Positions 25,389-33,986 of a DNA stretch of 50,029 nucleotides are shown piece by piece (position 1 is the stretch's first letter; each line of letters opens with the position of its first letter). This DNA is from Gammaproteobacteria bacterium (lineage in GTDB: Bacteria > Pseudomonadota > Gammaproteobacteria > Pseudomonadales > Azotimanducaceae), in NCBI GenBank assembly GCA_002684495.1, contig NYVG01000008.1, positions 32,299-82,327 on the forward strand, in the 5' to 3' direction. The position numbers and the translations under genes were made by a program. The notes below the pieces were generated by a model that was not told the origin of the DNA, made no database searches, and was given only the letters and a program-made list of their open reading frames with translations.

Positions 25389-26240
25389 ATGACCCCAGAA
25401 CTGAGCCAAAAGTACCAACATCTGCAAGACATCATTGCCGGCTACGAAACGGTCATTGTGGCTTTTTCTGGCGGCATAGACAGTTCGTTGGTAGCCTATG
25501 TGGCCGGGCAAGTTTTGGGTACCAAGGCACTCGCAGTCACCTCGGGTTCAGCCAGCCTTAAGCGTACCGACTTGGCACTTTCCAAACGCCTGAGCGACGA
25601 TTGGGGCATCGCCCATGAAGTCATCGTCACCGACGAACTGAACAAAGCCGATTATCGCGCCAATCCAACCAATCGCTGCTTTCACTGCAAAACCTCGCTG
25701 TATACCGAACTGCAACAAATCGCCGAGGCTCGGGGCGTGGCAGTCGTTGCCAACGGCACTAATCTGGATGACCTCGGCGACCACCGCCCCGGACTCGTGG
25801 CTGCTGAGAACCACAACGTGCGCTCGCCCTTGGTCGAAAGCGGCTTTCACAAGGCTGACATCCGCACCCTGGCCACAGACCTTGGGCTAGAAAATGCCGA
25901 CAAGCCCCAAGCCGCCTGCTTGTCCAGCCGCTTTCCCTACGGCACCGCGATCAATCAAGAATTGTTAGCTCAGGTTGAGGCCGCCGAAGACATTCTGGCA
26001 GAACTCGGCTTTACTCAGTTTCGGGTGCGCCATCATAGCGATGTGGCACGCCTCGAGGTGCTGCCTGCCGAATTCGCGCTTGCAGCAGAACATCACGCGA
26101 CGCTAGAACAGCGCATCAGGGCGCTGGGCTATCGCTTCGTCACGCTAGACCTAGGCGGTTTCCGCTCAGGATCCCTGAACGAAGGTTTACAGCCCGAGCA
26201 AATACAAGTAGTTAATATATTCGACGGTCAGGAGCGGTAA
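25389..26240 (+). CDS. larE: ATP-dependent sulfur transferase LarE (nickel-pincer cofactor synthesis)
   Basis: LarE adenylates the carboxylates of the LarB product and replaces them with thiocarboxylates. The 283-residue protein has the PP-loop SGGIDSS at 27-33, the conserved NRCFHCKTSLY with Cys97 and Cys100, NGTNLDDLGDHRPG, and Cys177 in ACLSSRFPYGT, matching the position of the sacrificial sulfur-donating cysteine (Cys176) of Lactobacillus LarE. Only this one cysteine is visible around the site, which suggests the sacrificial type rather than the [4Fe-4S] type. The gene begins three bases after larB. LarC, which inserts nickel, and a LarA-type enzyme to use the cofactor must lie elsewhere if the pathway is complete. 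Confidence 0.93.
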   Translation: MTPELSQKYQHLQDIIAGYETVIVAFSGGIDSSLVAYVAGQVLGTKALAVTSGSASLKRTDLALSKRLSDDWGIAHEVIVTDELNKADYRANPTNRCFHCKTSLYTELQQIAEARGVAVVANGTNLDDLGDHRPGLVAAENHNVRSPLVESGFHKADIRTLATDLGLENADKPQAACLSSRFPYGTAINQELLAQVEAAEDILAELGFTQFRVRHHSDVARLEVLPAEFALAAEHHATLEQRIRALGYRFVTLDLGGFRSGSLNEGLQPEQIQVVNIFDGQER

Positions 26241-27536
26241 GCCGTAGCCCTTATTGAGCGTTGGGAGAGTGCTACGGCAATACCAGAAGAATTCAGTCGT
26301 GAGTACATCGACCAGGCCAGCGAAGACACTCAACTTTATCAAACCATCGTTACCAGCAAGGAGCCCTACCGCAGCTTGGCGCGGAGGGACTTTCAGTAAT
26401 CTGCCAAACACGGCTTTAGCCACAAAGCCAGCGATGCTCCAGCAGAAAGCCCAGCACCCGGGCTGGATTTAGACAACCCTCAGTTGTACTACAACACCGA
26501 TGGAGCCGCGGCAGCCTATTAGCGCGACAAAGACCTACCCCATCCGCAAAAGGACATTAACCAGCTCCGCAGCGACCTAGCCCAATGGGGTTATCGTCTG
26601 ATCGACCAGGCGTTGTCGCCGACCCAACTGCAGCACATGAGTGCACGTGTGCGGGACCAAGCTGCCGGTGAGCGTAAAGCCGGCATCGCGTCGTGGATGG
26701 GCACAGAACCAGTACCAGGCGAAAAATTAACCACCACGCAATTTGTGCACTGCCTCATCAACAAGGGCGAGCAATTCCTACACTGCGTGGAACACAACAC
26801 CAACGGCGTGCAGGCCGCCCACGTGATCGAGCGTTTGGTTAGCGAAAGCATTGGCGAGCGCTTCTTGATGTCATCCTTTATTGCCATCATCACCAATAAA
26901 CATAATCTGCCCCAGGCGCTGCACCAGGATCAGGCCATCGCGCCATTTCAGGATATGGCCGCACCCTATACCTGCAACACCATGTTTATTCTCGACGATA
27001 TGGGTCCGCACAATGGCGGCACCTTGGTGGTTCCAGGTTCCCACAAATTACTCAGCGCGCCAGGTACAGGCCAACCCCTCGATACCCCCCTGCCACCAGC
27101 AATCAATCTCAGCGCACCTGCCGGCACCGTAATGATCTTTGAAGGGCGACTGCTGCATGGCACCGGTGTTAACCGCTCAGACGCCGCGCGCACAGTCCTA
27201 GTCATGAACAGCATCAAACCGTTTATGCACCAGCAAGAGCTGCATTTATTTTCTGCCCACAGCAGTATCTTAGAAAACGCATCAGATAAATTACTGTACC
27301 GACCGGGCGCTATGCCCACCGGCCTCGGCGGCATCGAGGGTGCATGGAACGGCGACCGCATAGTGGGGCAGCGGCTGACCATGGAGCAAGGCAATTATCT
27401 GGCCGTTGGCGAGTTATCGCCCCACAGTTCTAAACAGGGCTTAACGCAAAACTTCGGCTACCGGCATTCCGAAGTGGGTACCCGCCAAGCGCCCTACCAA
27501 CCCGAGGGCACAGACAAAAACTCCACTACATTTTAA
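26241..27536 (+). pseudogene. phytanoyl-CoA dioxygenase (PhyH) family protein with two in-frame stops at its 5' end
   Basis: From about 26523 to 27536 one frame encodes a Fe(II)/2-oxoglutarate dioxygenase: GYRLIDQALSPTQL, the HxD metal pair in ALHQDQAIAPF (codons 26922 and 26928), the distal His in RLLHGTGVNRS (codon 27156) and GTLVVPGSHK. The same frame continues upstream with protein-like sequence back to the larE stop (REYIDQASEDTQLYQTIV, LDLDNPQLYYNTD) but is cut by TAA at 26397 and TAG at 26520. No ATG or GTG occurs between the TAG and the conserved core; TTG at 26613 would remove the first core strand. I read it as a recently inactivated gene, or two adjacent remnants. Rescue from a non-standard start is possible but unsupported. 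Confidence 0.65.
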
Positions 27537-27549
27537 AGCAGCTGCGGTC

Positions 27550-28440
27550 CTAACCTTCGGCGGCGTTGCCCTGACTTCTTAGGAATTGGCGCATCTGCCG
27601 GTCGTAACGACTAGTGGCAGACTTACGGCCCTCCCGCACCCAAGGCTGGGCTACAGGTGCGGCTGCGGCTTCTACCTCATCGCCCATCACGGTAACCCGC
27701 TGAATCACCCGCTCGCCCTCAAAATCGTTTAGCACAAAGTGCTGGGTGCAACGGTTATCCCAGATGGCGATGGTGCCCGGGGTCCAGTGGTAACGCACCG
27801 TAAAGCGCGGGTTCTTGACCCAATCCGTCAGATAATCCAGAACCACGCGGCTTTCGGTCGCATTCATCTCCACAATACGACGAGTGAAATGCTCATTTAC
27901 ATACAGAGCTTTTGCACCGGTTTCCGGATGCACCCGCACTACTGGATGAATGGCCATAATGTCTGGGCGACTGTGGGGTGCTGCATCGTGCAGGGCCGTA
28001 GTGCCCTCGCACAATTGCTGCATCGGCACGGACAACTCCGCATAAGCCTGATGCAGATTAGTCCACATGGTGTCACCACCAAACTCCGGGCACTTAACCA
28101 TATGCAGAATCGACATGATCGAAGGTTGGTCTTGAAAGGTAATGTCGGTGTGCCACTCGTCCGCAACGCCACCTTGGGTGGCAGCCAACTCAAAAATATA
28201 TGGGTGATCGGTAAACGGGTTTTTTAGATTAGGGTGATCTTCCAGTTCACCAAAATTATGCCCGAACGCCACATGCTGTTCGGGGCTCATGGTCTGCCCG
28301 GGAAAAAACAGTACTTTGTGTTCCAGCAACAATTCGTTGACCTGCTTGACGTCGGCCTCGGTCGCGATAGTTAGATCAACATTGGTGACCTCTGCGCCTA
28401 ACGCCCCTGCCAGTCGCTTAACTTGCCATTGATTAGCCAT
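27550..28440 (-). CDS. TauD/TfdA family Fe(II)/2-oxoglutarate-dependent dioxygenase
   Basis: A 296-residue non-haem iron oxygenase. Metal ligands are His97 and Asp99 in DEWHTDITF and His234 in NRCTQHFVLNDF; Arg248 (or the nearby Arg244) in GERVIQRVTVMGD would bind 2-oxoglutarate. The N-terminal GALGAEVTNVDL and HKVLFFPGQ are standard for the taurine/2,4-D dioxygenase group. Such enzymes hydroxylate taurine, sulfonates, aryloxyacids or similar acids; the substrate is not deducible. The ATG at 28440 is chosen because AGGAGGAAACC precedes it; an ATG seven codons earlier overlaps that site. It lies 53 bases downstream of the aldo/keto reductase gene and converges with the PhyH remnant. Confidence 0.88.
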   Translation of the reverse strand: MANQWQVKRLAGALGAEVTNVDLTIATEADVKQVNELLLEHKVLFFPGQTMSPEQHVAFGHNFGELEDHPNLKNPFTDHPYIFELAATQGGVADEWHTDITFQDQPSIMSILHMVKCPEFGGDTMWTNLHQAYAELSVPMQQLCEGTTALHDAAPHSRPDIMAIHPVVRVHPETGAKALYVNEHFTRRIVEMNATESRVVLDYLTDWVKNPRFTVRYHWTPGTIAIWDNRCTQHFVLNDFEGERVIQRVTVMGDEVEAAAAPVAQPWVREGRKSATSRYDRQMRQFLRSQGNAAEG

Positions 28441-28493
28441 GGTTTCCTCCTGCCCAGCCATTGGGCGCTCCGCTACCCCGTGTATTCCTGCTC

Positions 28494-29399
28494 TTATCCG
28501 TTCGCGATCAGCACATCATCACTAACATCGCGCACGAACAAAGGCTCGATACCATGTTCGACTATATCTTTTTGCAGCGCGTCTATGTCAACTTGCTGAC
28601 GCGATGCGGCAGCCGCTTGCAGCAGCATTTCCAATAGTGTGGCATCGCTACTGGTGTTCAAAAACAGCCCCGACCGCGCCAGCACAAAGTCTACCGCACG
28701 TTGCACCGCGCCGGAGTCTTTAAGCGGCCGATACCAGCTCAAACGCCGCTCTGGATCATCGTCTTGCCAACGGCGTGCGGCGATACTTTTTATGGTTTGC
28801 ATGGCCACCCCACGGGCTGAGCAAAGTTCATACAGCGCTTCAAAATCAGCTGCGTACGCGGGGTTATTCATCATAACAAAACTGTACGGCACCAAAATCG
28901 AATCAAAGGCGTAGGTCTCAAGACTCTTGATGTGCATGGCAGGCGCGTAGGTGCCATGACCGGTTACGCCAATAAACCGCACCAGACCTTGATCTTTTGC
29001 CTCGATGAGCCCCTCCAAAGCACCACCAGCACTCATAGCAGTCTGCCAATCGTCTTCGTGGGTAAGATTGTGCAGCTGAATCATGTCGATCTGCTCTACC
29101 TGCATCCGCTCCAATGAGGCATGCAGTTGCGCCTTGGCCTTAGCAGCTGTGCGGTGGCCGGTCTTGGTGGCTAAAAATACCTCGCTGCGATGCTGGGCCA
29201 GCCAAGGTGCTAAACGTAACTCCGCGTCGCCATAACTGGCCGCCACATCAATATGGTTGACCCCGTAACTACTCATCAGATCCAAGGTCCGGTCAGCGCG
29301 CTCTTGTGACATCGCACCCAAGGCCGCGGCCCCAAAAATCGCGCGACTGCTGTGATGTCCGGTACTGCCAAACGCCGCCTGTTCCATACTCTGATCCAT
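28494..29399 (-). CDS. aldo/keto reductase
   Basis: NAD(P)H-dependent (alpha/beta)8-barrel oxidoreductase of 301 residues. The catalytic tetrad is visible as Asp51, Tyr56, Lys79 and His110 (HIDVAASYGDAE, FLATKTGHR, IQLHNL). The late region has QTIKSIAARRW, in place of the usual cofactor-binding strand. It resembles the group of AKRs with a shortened or modified C-terminus. The TauD gene follows on the same strand, so the pair may process one substrate (oxidation to an aldehyde or ketone, then reduction), which is inference from position. Confidence 0.84.
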   Translation of the reverse strand: MDQSMEQAAFGSTGHHSSRAIFGAAALGAMSQERADRTLDLMSSYGVNHIDVAASYGDAELRLAPWLAQHRSEVFLATKTGHRTAAKAKAQLHASLERMQVEQIDMIQLHNLTHEDDWQTAMSAGGALEGLIEAKDQGLVRFIGVTGHGTYAPAMHIKSLETYAFDSILVPYSFVMMNNPAYAADFEALYELCSARGVAMQTIKSIAARRWQDDDPERRLSWYRPLKDSGAVQRAVDFVLARSGLFLNTSSDATLLEMLLQAAAASRQQVDIDALQKDIVEHGIEPLFVRDVSDDVLIANG

Positions 29400-29558
29400 C
29401 CTGTTCCCTATGCAGATGATGCTGCTAACATAACGCTATGGTGACGCTACAATCATCGTTTACAGCATGCAGTGCAAGCAAGTTTTCATTGCGCCGCGCC
29501 AGCCCCGCCGACAGCCCGTGGCAGCCCTACTGCTGCGACATTTTTTTTGGTTGAGTCC

Positions 29559-29981
29559 ATGAGCACTGTGGTTTGCTGGAACTGTGGCCGTGATCTTGCC
29601 GATATCCCTCGACCTATCAGTCGCCACAGTAATTGCCCCGAATGCTTCAGTAACCTGCACTGCTGCAGACTGTGCAAATATTTTTTGCCCGAACGGGTCG
29701 GCGTTTGCGCCGAGGATCGCGCCGACCCGCCAGTGGAAAAAGAAAACGCAAACTTTTGCGATTTCTTTCACCCAGCAAATGCCGCATTCCAACAATCAAC
29801 AGAAACTAAGCGCAAGGATGCCAGCGCCGCACTTGCGCGTTTATTCGAAAACACCAAGGCAGAAACAACAGCAGCGCCAGGCTCTGCCTCTCCTGACGAG
29901 GCGGCTAGAGATGGCTCAACTGTAGAAAGCCCTATCGACTTGCTAAACGAACTGTTCGTTACCCGTCCAAAAAAGCCATGA
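29559..29981 (+). CDS. cysteine-rich zinc-ribbon protein, partner of TerB-like protein
   Basis: A soluble 140-residue protein in two parts. Residues 1-70 hold nine cysteines: CWNC (6, 9), CPEC (26, 29), CCRLC (35, 36, 39), Cys50 and Cys67, plus His23, so at least two structural zinc sites are likely. Residues 75-140 are helical at first, then Ala-, Thr- and Ser-rich and probably disordered. An upstream ATG at 29472 is less likely because the conserved-looking part begins at MSTVVCWNC. The TerB gene starts 59 bases later on the same strand. I know no defined function; binding of RNA, DNA or a protein partner is equally open. Confidence 0.65.
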   Translation: MSTVVCWNCGRDLADIPRPISRHSNCPECFSNLHCCRLCKYFLPERVGVCAEDRADPPVEKENANFCDFFHPANAAFQQSTETKRKDASAALARLFENTKAETTAAPGSASPDEAARDGSTVESPIDLLNELFVTRPKKP

Positions 29982-30040
29982 GCGATTGACTCCCAGAGGT
30001 GTTTGCCCAACTATAGACTGGCAAATTTTTGGAGATCACC

Positions 30041-30493
30041 ATGGCCTCGGGCAAACTTTCTAGTGTTCTTAAGCTCTTTGACAACGATCCTACTCCGGAG
30101 GAGCAGGCTGAGTTAAAAAGAGAGGTGATGTTATTAGTGCTTGCTCGAGCAACCGCTGCCGACACAAACATCAAAGATATCGAGATCGAAAAAGTACGAG
30201 AAGTTCTCGCTGCGCACTTGGATACCGAATTCGACGCCAGCGAGGTACGCGTGGCGGCCAACTCGGAACTTTATGAACGGGCACCATTAAAGAAGATTCT
30301 GTCCACGTCCGCGGCGCGCATGCGCGATGAGGACAAAGTGGAGACCATTCAGGCCCTTGCAGAGGTTATCGCTGTTGATGGTCGCGTAAGCGCCTTGGAA
30401 ATCGCTTTCTTTAACGATGTTGCAACCGCCATGTCGTTGACACCCGCAGAAATAATGGGCTTGCAACAAGAAGTGTCAGTACGCGGCAGCTAG
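30041..30493 (+). CDS. TerB-family (tellurite-resistance-like) protein
   Basis: All-helical cytoplasmic protein of 150 residues in the TerB superfamily. The family's acidic helix ends can be seen in ARATAADTNIKDIEIEKV and LAEVIAVDGRVSALEIAFF, the pair of repeat units that build the seven-helix fold and bind metal. Despite the name, isolated TerB proteins are usually stress or membrane-associated scaffold proteins, and no TerC, TerD or TerE gene is nearby. ATG at 30041 is chosen over 30029 because GGAGATCACC directly precedes it. It follows the zinc-ribbon gene, with which it probably forms a two-gene unit. Confidence 0.82.
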   Translation: MASGKLSSVLKLFDNDPTPEEQAELKREVMLLVLARATAADTNIKDIEIEKVREVLAAHLDTEFDASEVRVAANSELYERAPLKKILSTSAARMRDEDKVETIQALAEVIAVDGRVSALEIAFFNDVATAMSLTPAEIMGLQQEVSVRGS

Positions 30494-30507
30494 GCCAAAA
30501 GCCACCG

Positions 30508-30539
30508 CTGCGGCGCTGTTCGCTGCGACAGCGCCGCGG
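30508..30539 (+). terminator. strong GC-rich hairpin after the TerB gene
   Basis: GCGGCGCTGT (30510-30519), an eight-base loop, and ACAGCGCCGC (30528-30537) form a perfect ten-base stem, extendable by two more pairs. It lies 17 bases after the TerB stop. No T-run follows, so it is a candidate 3'-end-protecting or Rho-assisted terminator rather than a classic intrinsic one. Confidence 0.45.
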
Positions 30540-30554
30540 ACAACCCTAGAGATT

Positions 30555-30579
30555 GCGCGGGAATCTATAAATCCCGCGC
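30555..30579 (+). promoter_or_regulatory. hairpin upstream of acnB
   Basis: GCGCGGGA (30555-30562), nine A/T-rich bases, TCCCGCGC (30572-30579): a perfect eight-base stem about 80 bases before the acnB start. It may be part of the acnB leader or promoter region. The AT-rich stretch just after it (CTAATATACT) could serve as a -10 region. The role is not known. Confidence 0.35.
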
Positions 30580-30658
30580 GGCTTCTAATATACTCCGCCT
30601 CCGATTTCGAGCTATCCATTCGCTCGCTTATTTAATCTTTACGAGGAGGCCGAGAGCC

Positions 30659-33268
30659 ATGCTTGAAGCGTACCGAGCTCATGTCAGTGAGCGTGCAGAA
30701 CTTGGAATACCCCCGAAAGCATTGGATCCAGCCTGGACCGCAGACCTAGTAGAACTGCTCAAAGCGCCGCCCGCTGGAGACGAAGAATTTTTGCTCGATC
30801 TCATCGCTAATAGAGTGCCACCTGGAGTCGATGAAGCTGCCTATGTTAAAGCGAGCTTTTTATCCGCCATTGTTAATGGCGAAGCCTCATCACCGCTTAT
30901 CGATCGCGCTGCCGCAGTGGTACTGCTGGGCAATATGCATGGCGGCTACAATGTAGAGACCCTGGTTAAACTGCTGGACGATGCAGAATTAGCCGCGGCG
31001 GCTGCACAGGAACTTAAATCCACTACTTTGGTATTCGACGCCTTCCATGATGTGGCGGCTAAATCCGACGCAGGCAACGACTTCGCAAAATCCGTGCTGC
31101 AATCCTGGGCTGACGCTGAGTGGTTTACCAGTAATGACGCCGTTCCGGAAAGCATCAAAGCGGTGGTCTTTAAAGTTTCTGGCGAAACCAATACCGATGA
31201 TCTATCACCGGCCCAAGATGCATGGTCACGACCGGATATACCATTGCACGCACGTGCTATGTACAAGATGACTCGCGACGGCTTGGAGCCAGAGGAGCAC
31301 GGCAGCATCGGCCCAATGGCGCAGATCGAAGCCATGCGTAATCACGACCTGCCTGTGGCCTTCGTTGGCGACGTCGTCGGCACCGGCTCATCGCGTAAAT
31401 CTGCAACCAACTCTGTGCTGTGGTTTTTTGGCGAGGATATTCCCGGCGTGCCGAATAAGCGATCTGGCGGCATATGTATCGGCAACAAAGTAGCACCCAT
31501 TTTCTTCAATACTATGGAAGACGCAGGTGCACTGGTATTTGAGGCACCAGTAGAACAGCTTAACTTCGGCGACGTTATTGAGATACGCCCCTACGAGGGC
31601 AAAATCCTTAACGAAGCGGGTGAGGTGCTGTCGGAGTTCGAACACAAATCCGATGTCATTCTCGACGAGGTTCAGGCCGACGGACGCATTAACCTTATTA
31701 TCGGTCGTGGTCTGACCCAGCGCAGCCGCGAACATTTAGGCCTGCCTGCATCAGAGGTATTCCGCCGTCCCGATACACCCGAAGCATCGGACAAGGGCTA
31801 TACCTTGGCACAAAAGATGGTGGGCAAAGCGTGTGGTCTTGAGGGCGTGCGCCCGGGCACCTACTGCGAGCCTAAAATGACCACCGTAGGCTCCCAAGAC
31901 ACGACCGGACCGATGACTCGCGACGAGTTGAAAGACCTCGCTTGCTTAGGTTTTTCTACAGATCTGGTCATGCAGTCGTTCTGTCATACCGCCGCTTATC
32001 CAAAACCCGTGGACATTGACACACAGCATAACCTGCCCGATTTCATTATGAATCGCGGCGGCGTGTCCTTGCGCCCAGGTGACGGCATCATTCATAGCTG
32101 GCTCAACCGCATGTTGCTCCCAGACACGGTTGGCACTGGTGGGGACTCCCACACGCGCTTTCCAATGGGCATTTCATTCCCCGGCGGATCTGGGCTGGTG
32201 GCATTTGCTGCCGCAACAGGGGTCATGCCATTAGATATGCCAGAGTCCGTATTAGTGCGCTTCAAGGGCGAAATGCAGCCCGGCATCACACTACGAGACC
32301 TGGTGCATGCGATCCCCTACTACGGTATTAAAGAAGGTTTACTGACCGTTGAGAAGAAGAACAAAAAGAACTTCTTCTCTGGTCGCGTGCTCGAAATTGA
32401 AGGCTTAGAGACACTTACCGTCGAGCAGGCCTTTGAATTGTCCGACGCCTCCGCTGAGCGCTCAGCAGCGGGTTGTACCATCAAGCTCGGTGAGGATTCG
32501 GTTGCCGAATACTTACGCTCGAATACCACCCTGCTGCGCTGGATGATTGCCGAGGGGTATGGCGATATGCGTACCTTGGAACGCCGGGTACAGAAAATGG
32601 AAGAGTGGCTGGCCAATCCATCACTTATGAGTGCTGATGCTGACGCCGAATACGCCGCCATCATTGAAATTGATCTGGCCGACATCAATGAGCCCATCGT
32701 CTGTTGCCCTAATGATCCAGACGATGCAAGGCTATTGTCCGAGGTTGCTGGCGACAAGGTCGACGAAATTTTTATCGGTTCGTGCATGACCAATATCGGT
32801 CACTTTCGCGCGGCTGGCAAACTACTGGACGAGGCTGAGGCGGTGAATACGCGCTTTTGGATCTGCCCACCAACACGCATGGACGCTCATACGCTAATGG
32901 AAGAAGGCTACTACAATATATATGGCCGAGTCGGCGCACGCACCGAAATGCCAGGTTGCTCTCTGTGCATGGGCAACCAAGCACGAGTTATTGCGGGCAC
33001 CACCGTACTGTCGACATCCACTCGGAACTTCCCGAATCGTCTCGGCGACGGCTCAAACGTATACCTAACCTCCGCCGAGCTGGCCTCAGTGGGCGGTATT
33101 TTGGGTCGACTGCCTACACCTGCAGAATATATGGAATACGCATCAAAAATTGATTCCATGGCTTCGGAGGTTTATCGCTACATGAATTTCGATCAAATCG
33201 AGTCGTTCCAGAAATCTGCAGAACAAGGCAAATTGATTGCCGCACAGCAGATTGTCGAGGTTGCGTAA
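30659..33268 (+). CDS. acnB: bifunctional aconitate hydratase 2 / 2-methylisocitrate dehydratase
   Basis: TCA-cycle enzyme that isomerises citrate and isocitrate through a [4Fe-4S] cluster; AcnB proteins also act in the methylcitrate cycle and can bind mRNA when the cluster is lost. The 869 residues match E. coli AcnB (865). The order is typical: N-terminal HEAT-like domain (1-160), swivel domain with GDVVGTGSSRKSATNS, then the catalytic domains. Cluster cysteines are Cys709 in GSCMTNIGHF and Cys767 and Cys770 in GCSLCMG. AGGAGG precedes the ATG by nine bases. A hairpin lies in the upstream region and a terminator-like hairpin follows the stop. Confidence 0.97.
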   Translation: MLEAYRAHVSERAELGIPPKALDPAWTADLVELLKAPPAGDEEFLLDLIANRVPPGVDEAAYVKASFLSAIVNGEASSPLIDRAAAVVLLGNMHGGYNVETLVKLLDDAELAAAAAQELKSTTLVFDAFHDVAAKSDAGNDFAKSVLQSWADAEWFTSNDAVPESIKAVVFKVSGETNTDDLSPAQDAWSRPDIPLHARAMYKMTRDGLEPEEHGSIGPMAQIEAMRNHDLPVAFVGDVVGTGSSRKSATNSVLWFFGEDIPGVPNKRSGGICIGNKVAPIFFNTMEDAGALVFEAPVEQLNFGDVIEIRPYEGKILNEAGEVLSEFEHKSDVILDEVQADGRINLIIGRGLTQRSREHLGLPASEVFRRPDTPEASDKGYTLAQKMVGKACGLEGVRPGTYCEPKMTTVGSQDTTGPMTRDELKDLACLGFSTDLVMQSFCHTAAYPKPVDIDTQHNLPDFIMNRGGVSLRPGDGIIHSWLNRMLLPDTVGTGGDSHTRFPMGISFPGGSGLVAFAAATGVMPLDMPESVLVRFKGEMQPGITLRDLVHAIPYYGIKEGLLTVEKKNKKNFFSGRVLEIEGLETLTVEQAFELSDASAERSAAGCTIKLGEDSVAEYLRSNTTLLRWMIAEGYGDMRTLERRVQKMEEWLANPSLMSADADAEYAAIIEIDLADINEPIVCCPNDPDDARLLSEVAGDKVDEIFIGSCMTNIGHFRAAGKLLDEAEAVNTRFWICPPTRMDAHTLMEEGYYNIYGRVGARTEMPGCSLCMGNQARVIAGTTVLSTSTRNFPNRLGDGSNVYLTSAELASVGGILGRLPTPAEYMEYASKIDSMASEVYRYMNFDQIESFQKSAEQGKLIAAQQIVEVA

Positions 33269-33288
33269 CCGAGGTATGTAAGTAGCTC

Positions 33289-33315
33289 GTGGGCGCCACC
33301 AAGCTCGGCGCCCGC
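33289..33315. terminator. terminator-like hairpin between convergent acnB and HAD genes
   Basis: GGGCGCC (33291-33297), a nine-base loop, GGCGCCC (33307-33313), extendable by a wobble and a GC pair. It sits 20 bases after the acnB stop and just before the end of the convergent HAD gene, so it can serve both directions. Flanking T-runs are weak. Confidence 0.5.
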
Positions 33316-33323
33316 AGCTGCTT

Positions 33324-33986
33324 TCACAAATGATCCAGCAGTTCCCAAGCTGTATTCAATTGCACTCGAGGTACGGTCAACGCAGACGAGTCTTGATTGC
33401 TGCCTGCATCCGGAATGTGAAACACTTTAAGGCCTGCCTGGGCAGCCGCCATCACTCCAATATGTGAGTCCTCGACTGCCCAACTGGCATTGGCAACCAC
33501 GTTCAACTTGCGCAACGCTAAAAGGTAAGGATCAGGCGCAGGTTTCGTTTTCCCGGCCTCGTCAGCACAGACAAACAGCTGAAAGAAATCGCGCAAACCC
33601 GCCTCCAGCAGGTGCTGTTCACATATGTCGCGGCGGTTCGAGGTCGCCACTGCCATAGGAATCGAAAGCTCTGCGAGACGCTCCAACACTGGGACCACAC
33701 CAGGCTTTACGGCGACCGGATCTACCCGGGTGTGCTGATCGAAGCATAGGCTCCATCGTTGGTGCAGGGCTTCATGGTCGTATTGTTCACCGTAGGCTGC
33801 GGTCAAAATTGCCTTAGTCTCAGCATGACTGGTGCCGATACAGCGGTCGTAGACTCGATCTTGATATTCAAATCCCAAGTCAGTAATCGCACGAGCAAAG
33901 GCAATTCGAGCCGGGGTCTCTGTATCCAATAGAGTACCGTCCATGTCGAACACTACGGCCTTTGGCAAGTTAGCCGGCGTGTTCAC
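33324..33986 (-). CDS. HAD-superfamily hydrolase (phosphoglycolate phosphatase / beta-phosphoglucomutase-like)
   Basis: Phosphatase of 220 residues, subfamily IA. Motif I is VFDMDGTLLDTE with nucleophile Asp14 and acid Asp16; motif II is VATSNRR; motif III is the Lys in GKTKPAPDPYL; motif IV is AVEDSHIGVMAA. A helical cap domain lies between motifs I and II, as in phosphosugar phosphatases and phosphonatases. The ATG overlaps the stop of the potassium-channel gene by four bases, so the two are co-translated. The substrate, probably a small phosphosugar, is unknown, and the link to the channel is not obvious. Confidence 0.86.
   Translation of the reverse strand: MNTPANLPKAVVFDMDGTLLDTETPARIAFARAITDLGFEYQDRVYDRCIGTSHAETKAILTAAYGEQYDHEALHQRWSLCFDQHTRVDPVAVKPGVVPVLERLAELSIPMAVATSNRRDICEQHLLEAGLRDFFQLFVCADEAGKTKPAPDPYLLALRKLNVVANASWAVEDSHIGVMAAAQAGLKVFHIPDAGSNQDSSALTVPRVQLNTAWELLDHL

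Noticed and set aside
27739-28227. Long open frame antisense to the TauD gene
   Set aside because: It mirrors a strongly conserved dioxygenase with iron ligands in place, has no recognisable motif and no good start site.
29521-29548. Hairpin GCAGC-N6-GCTGC followed by eight T just before the zinc-ribbon gene
   Set aside because: The stem is only five pairs and four bases separate it from the T-run, so it is a poor intrinsic terminator.
32320-32793. Open frame antisense inside acnB
   Set aside because: Serine- and leucine-rich translation typical of the reverse of a conserved gene; acnB is intact through the region.
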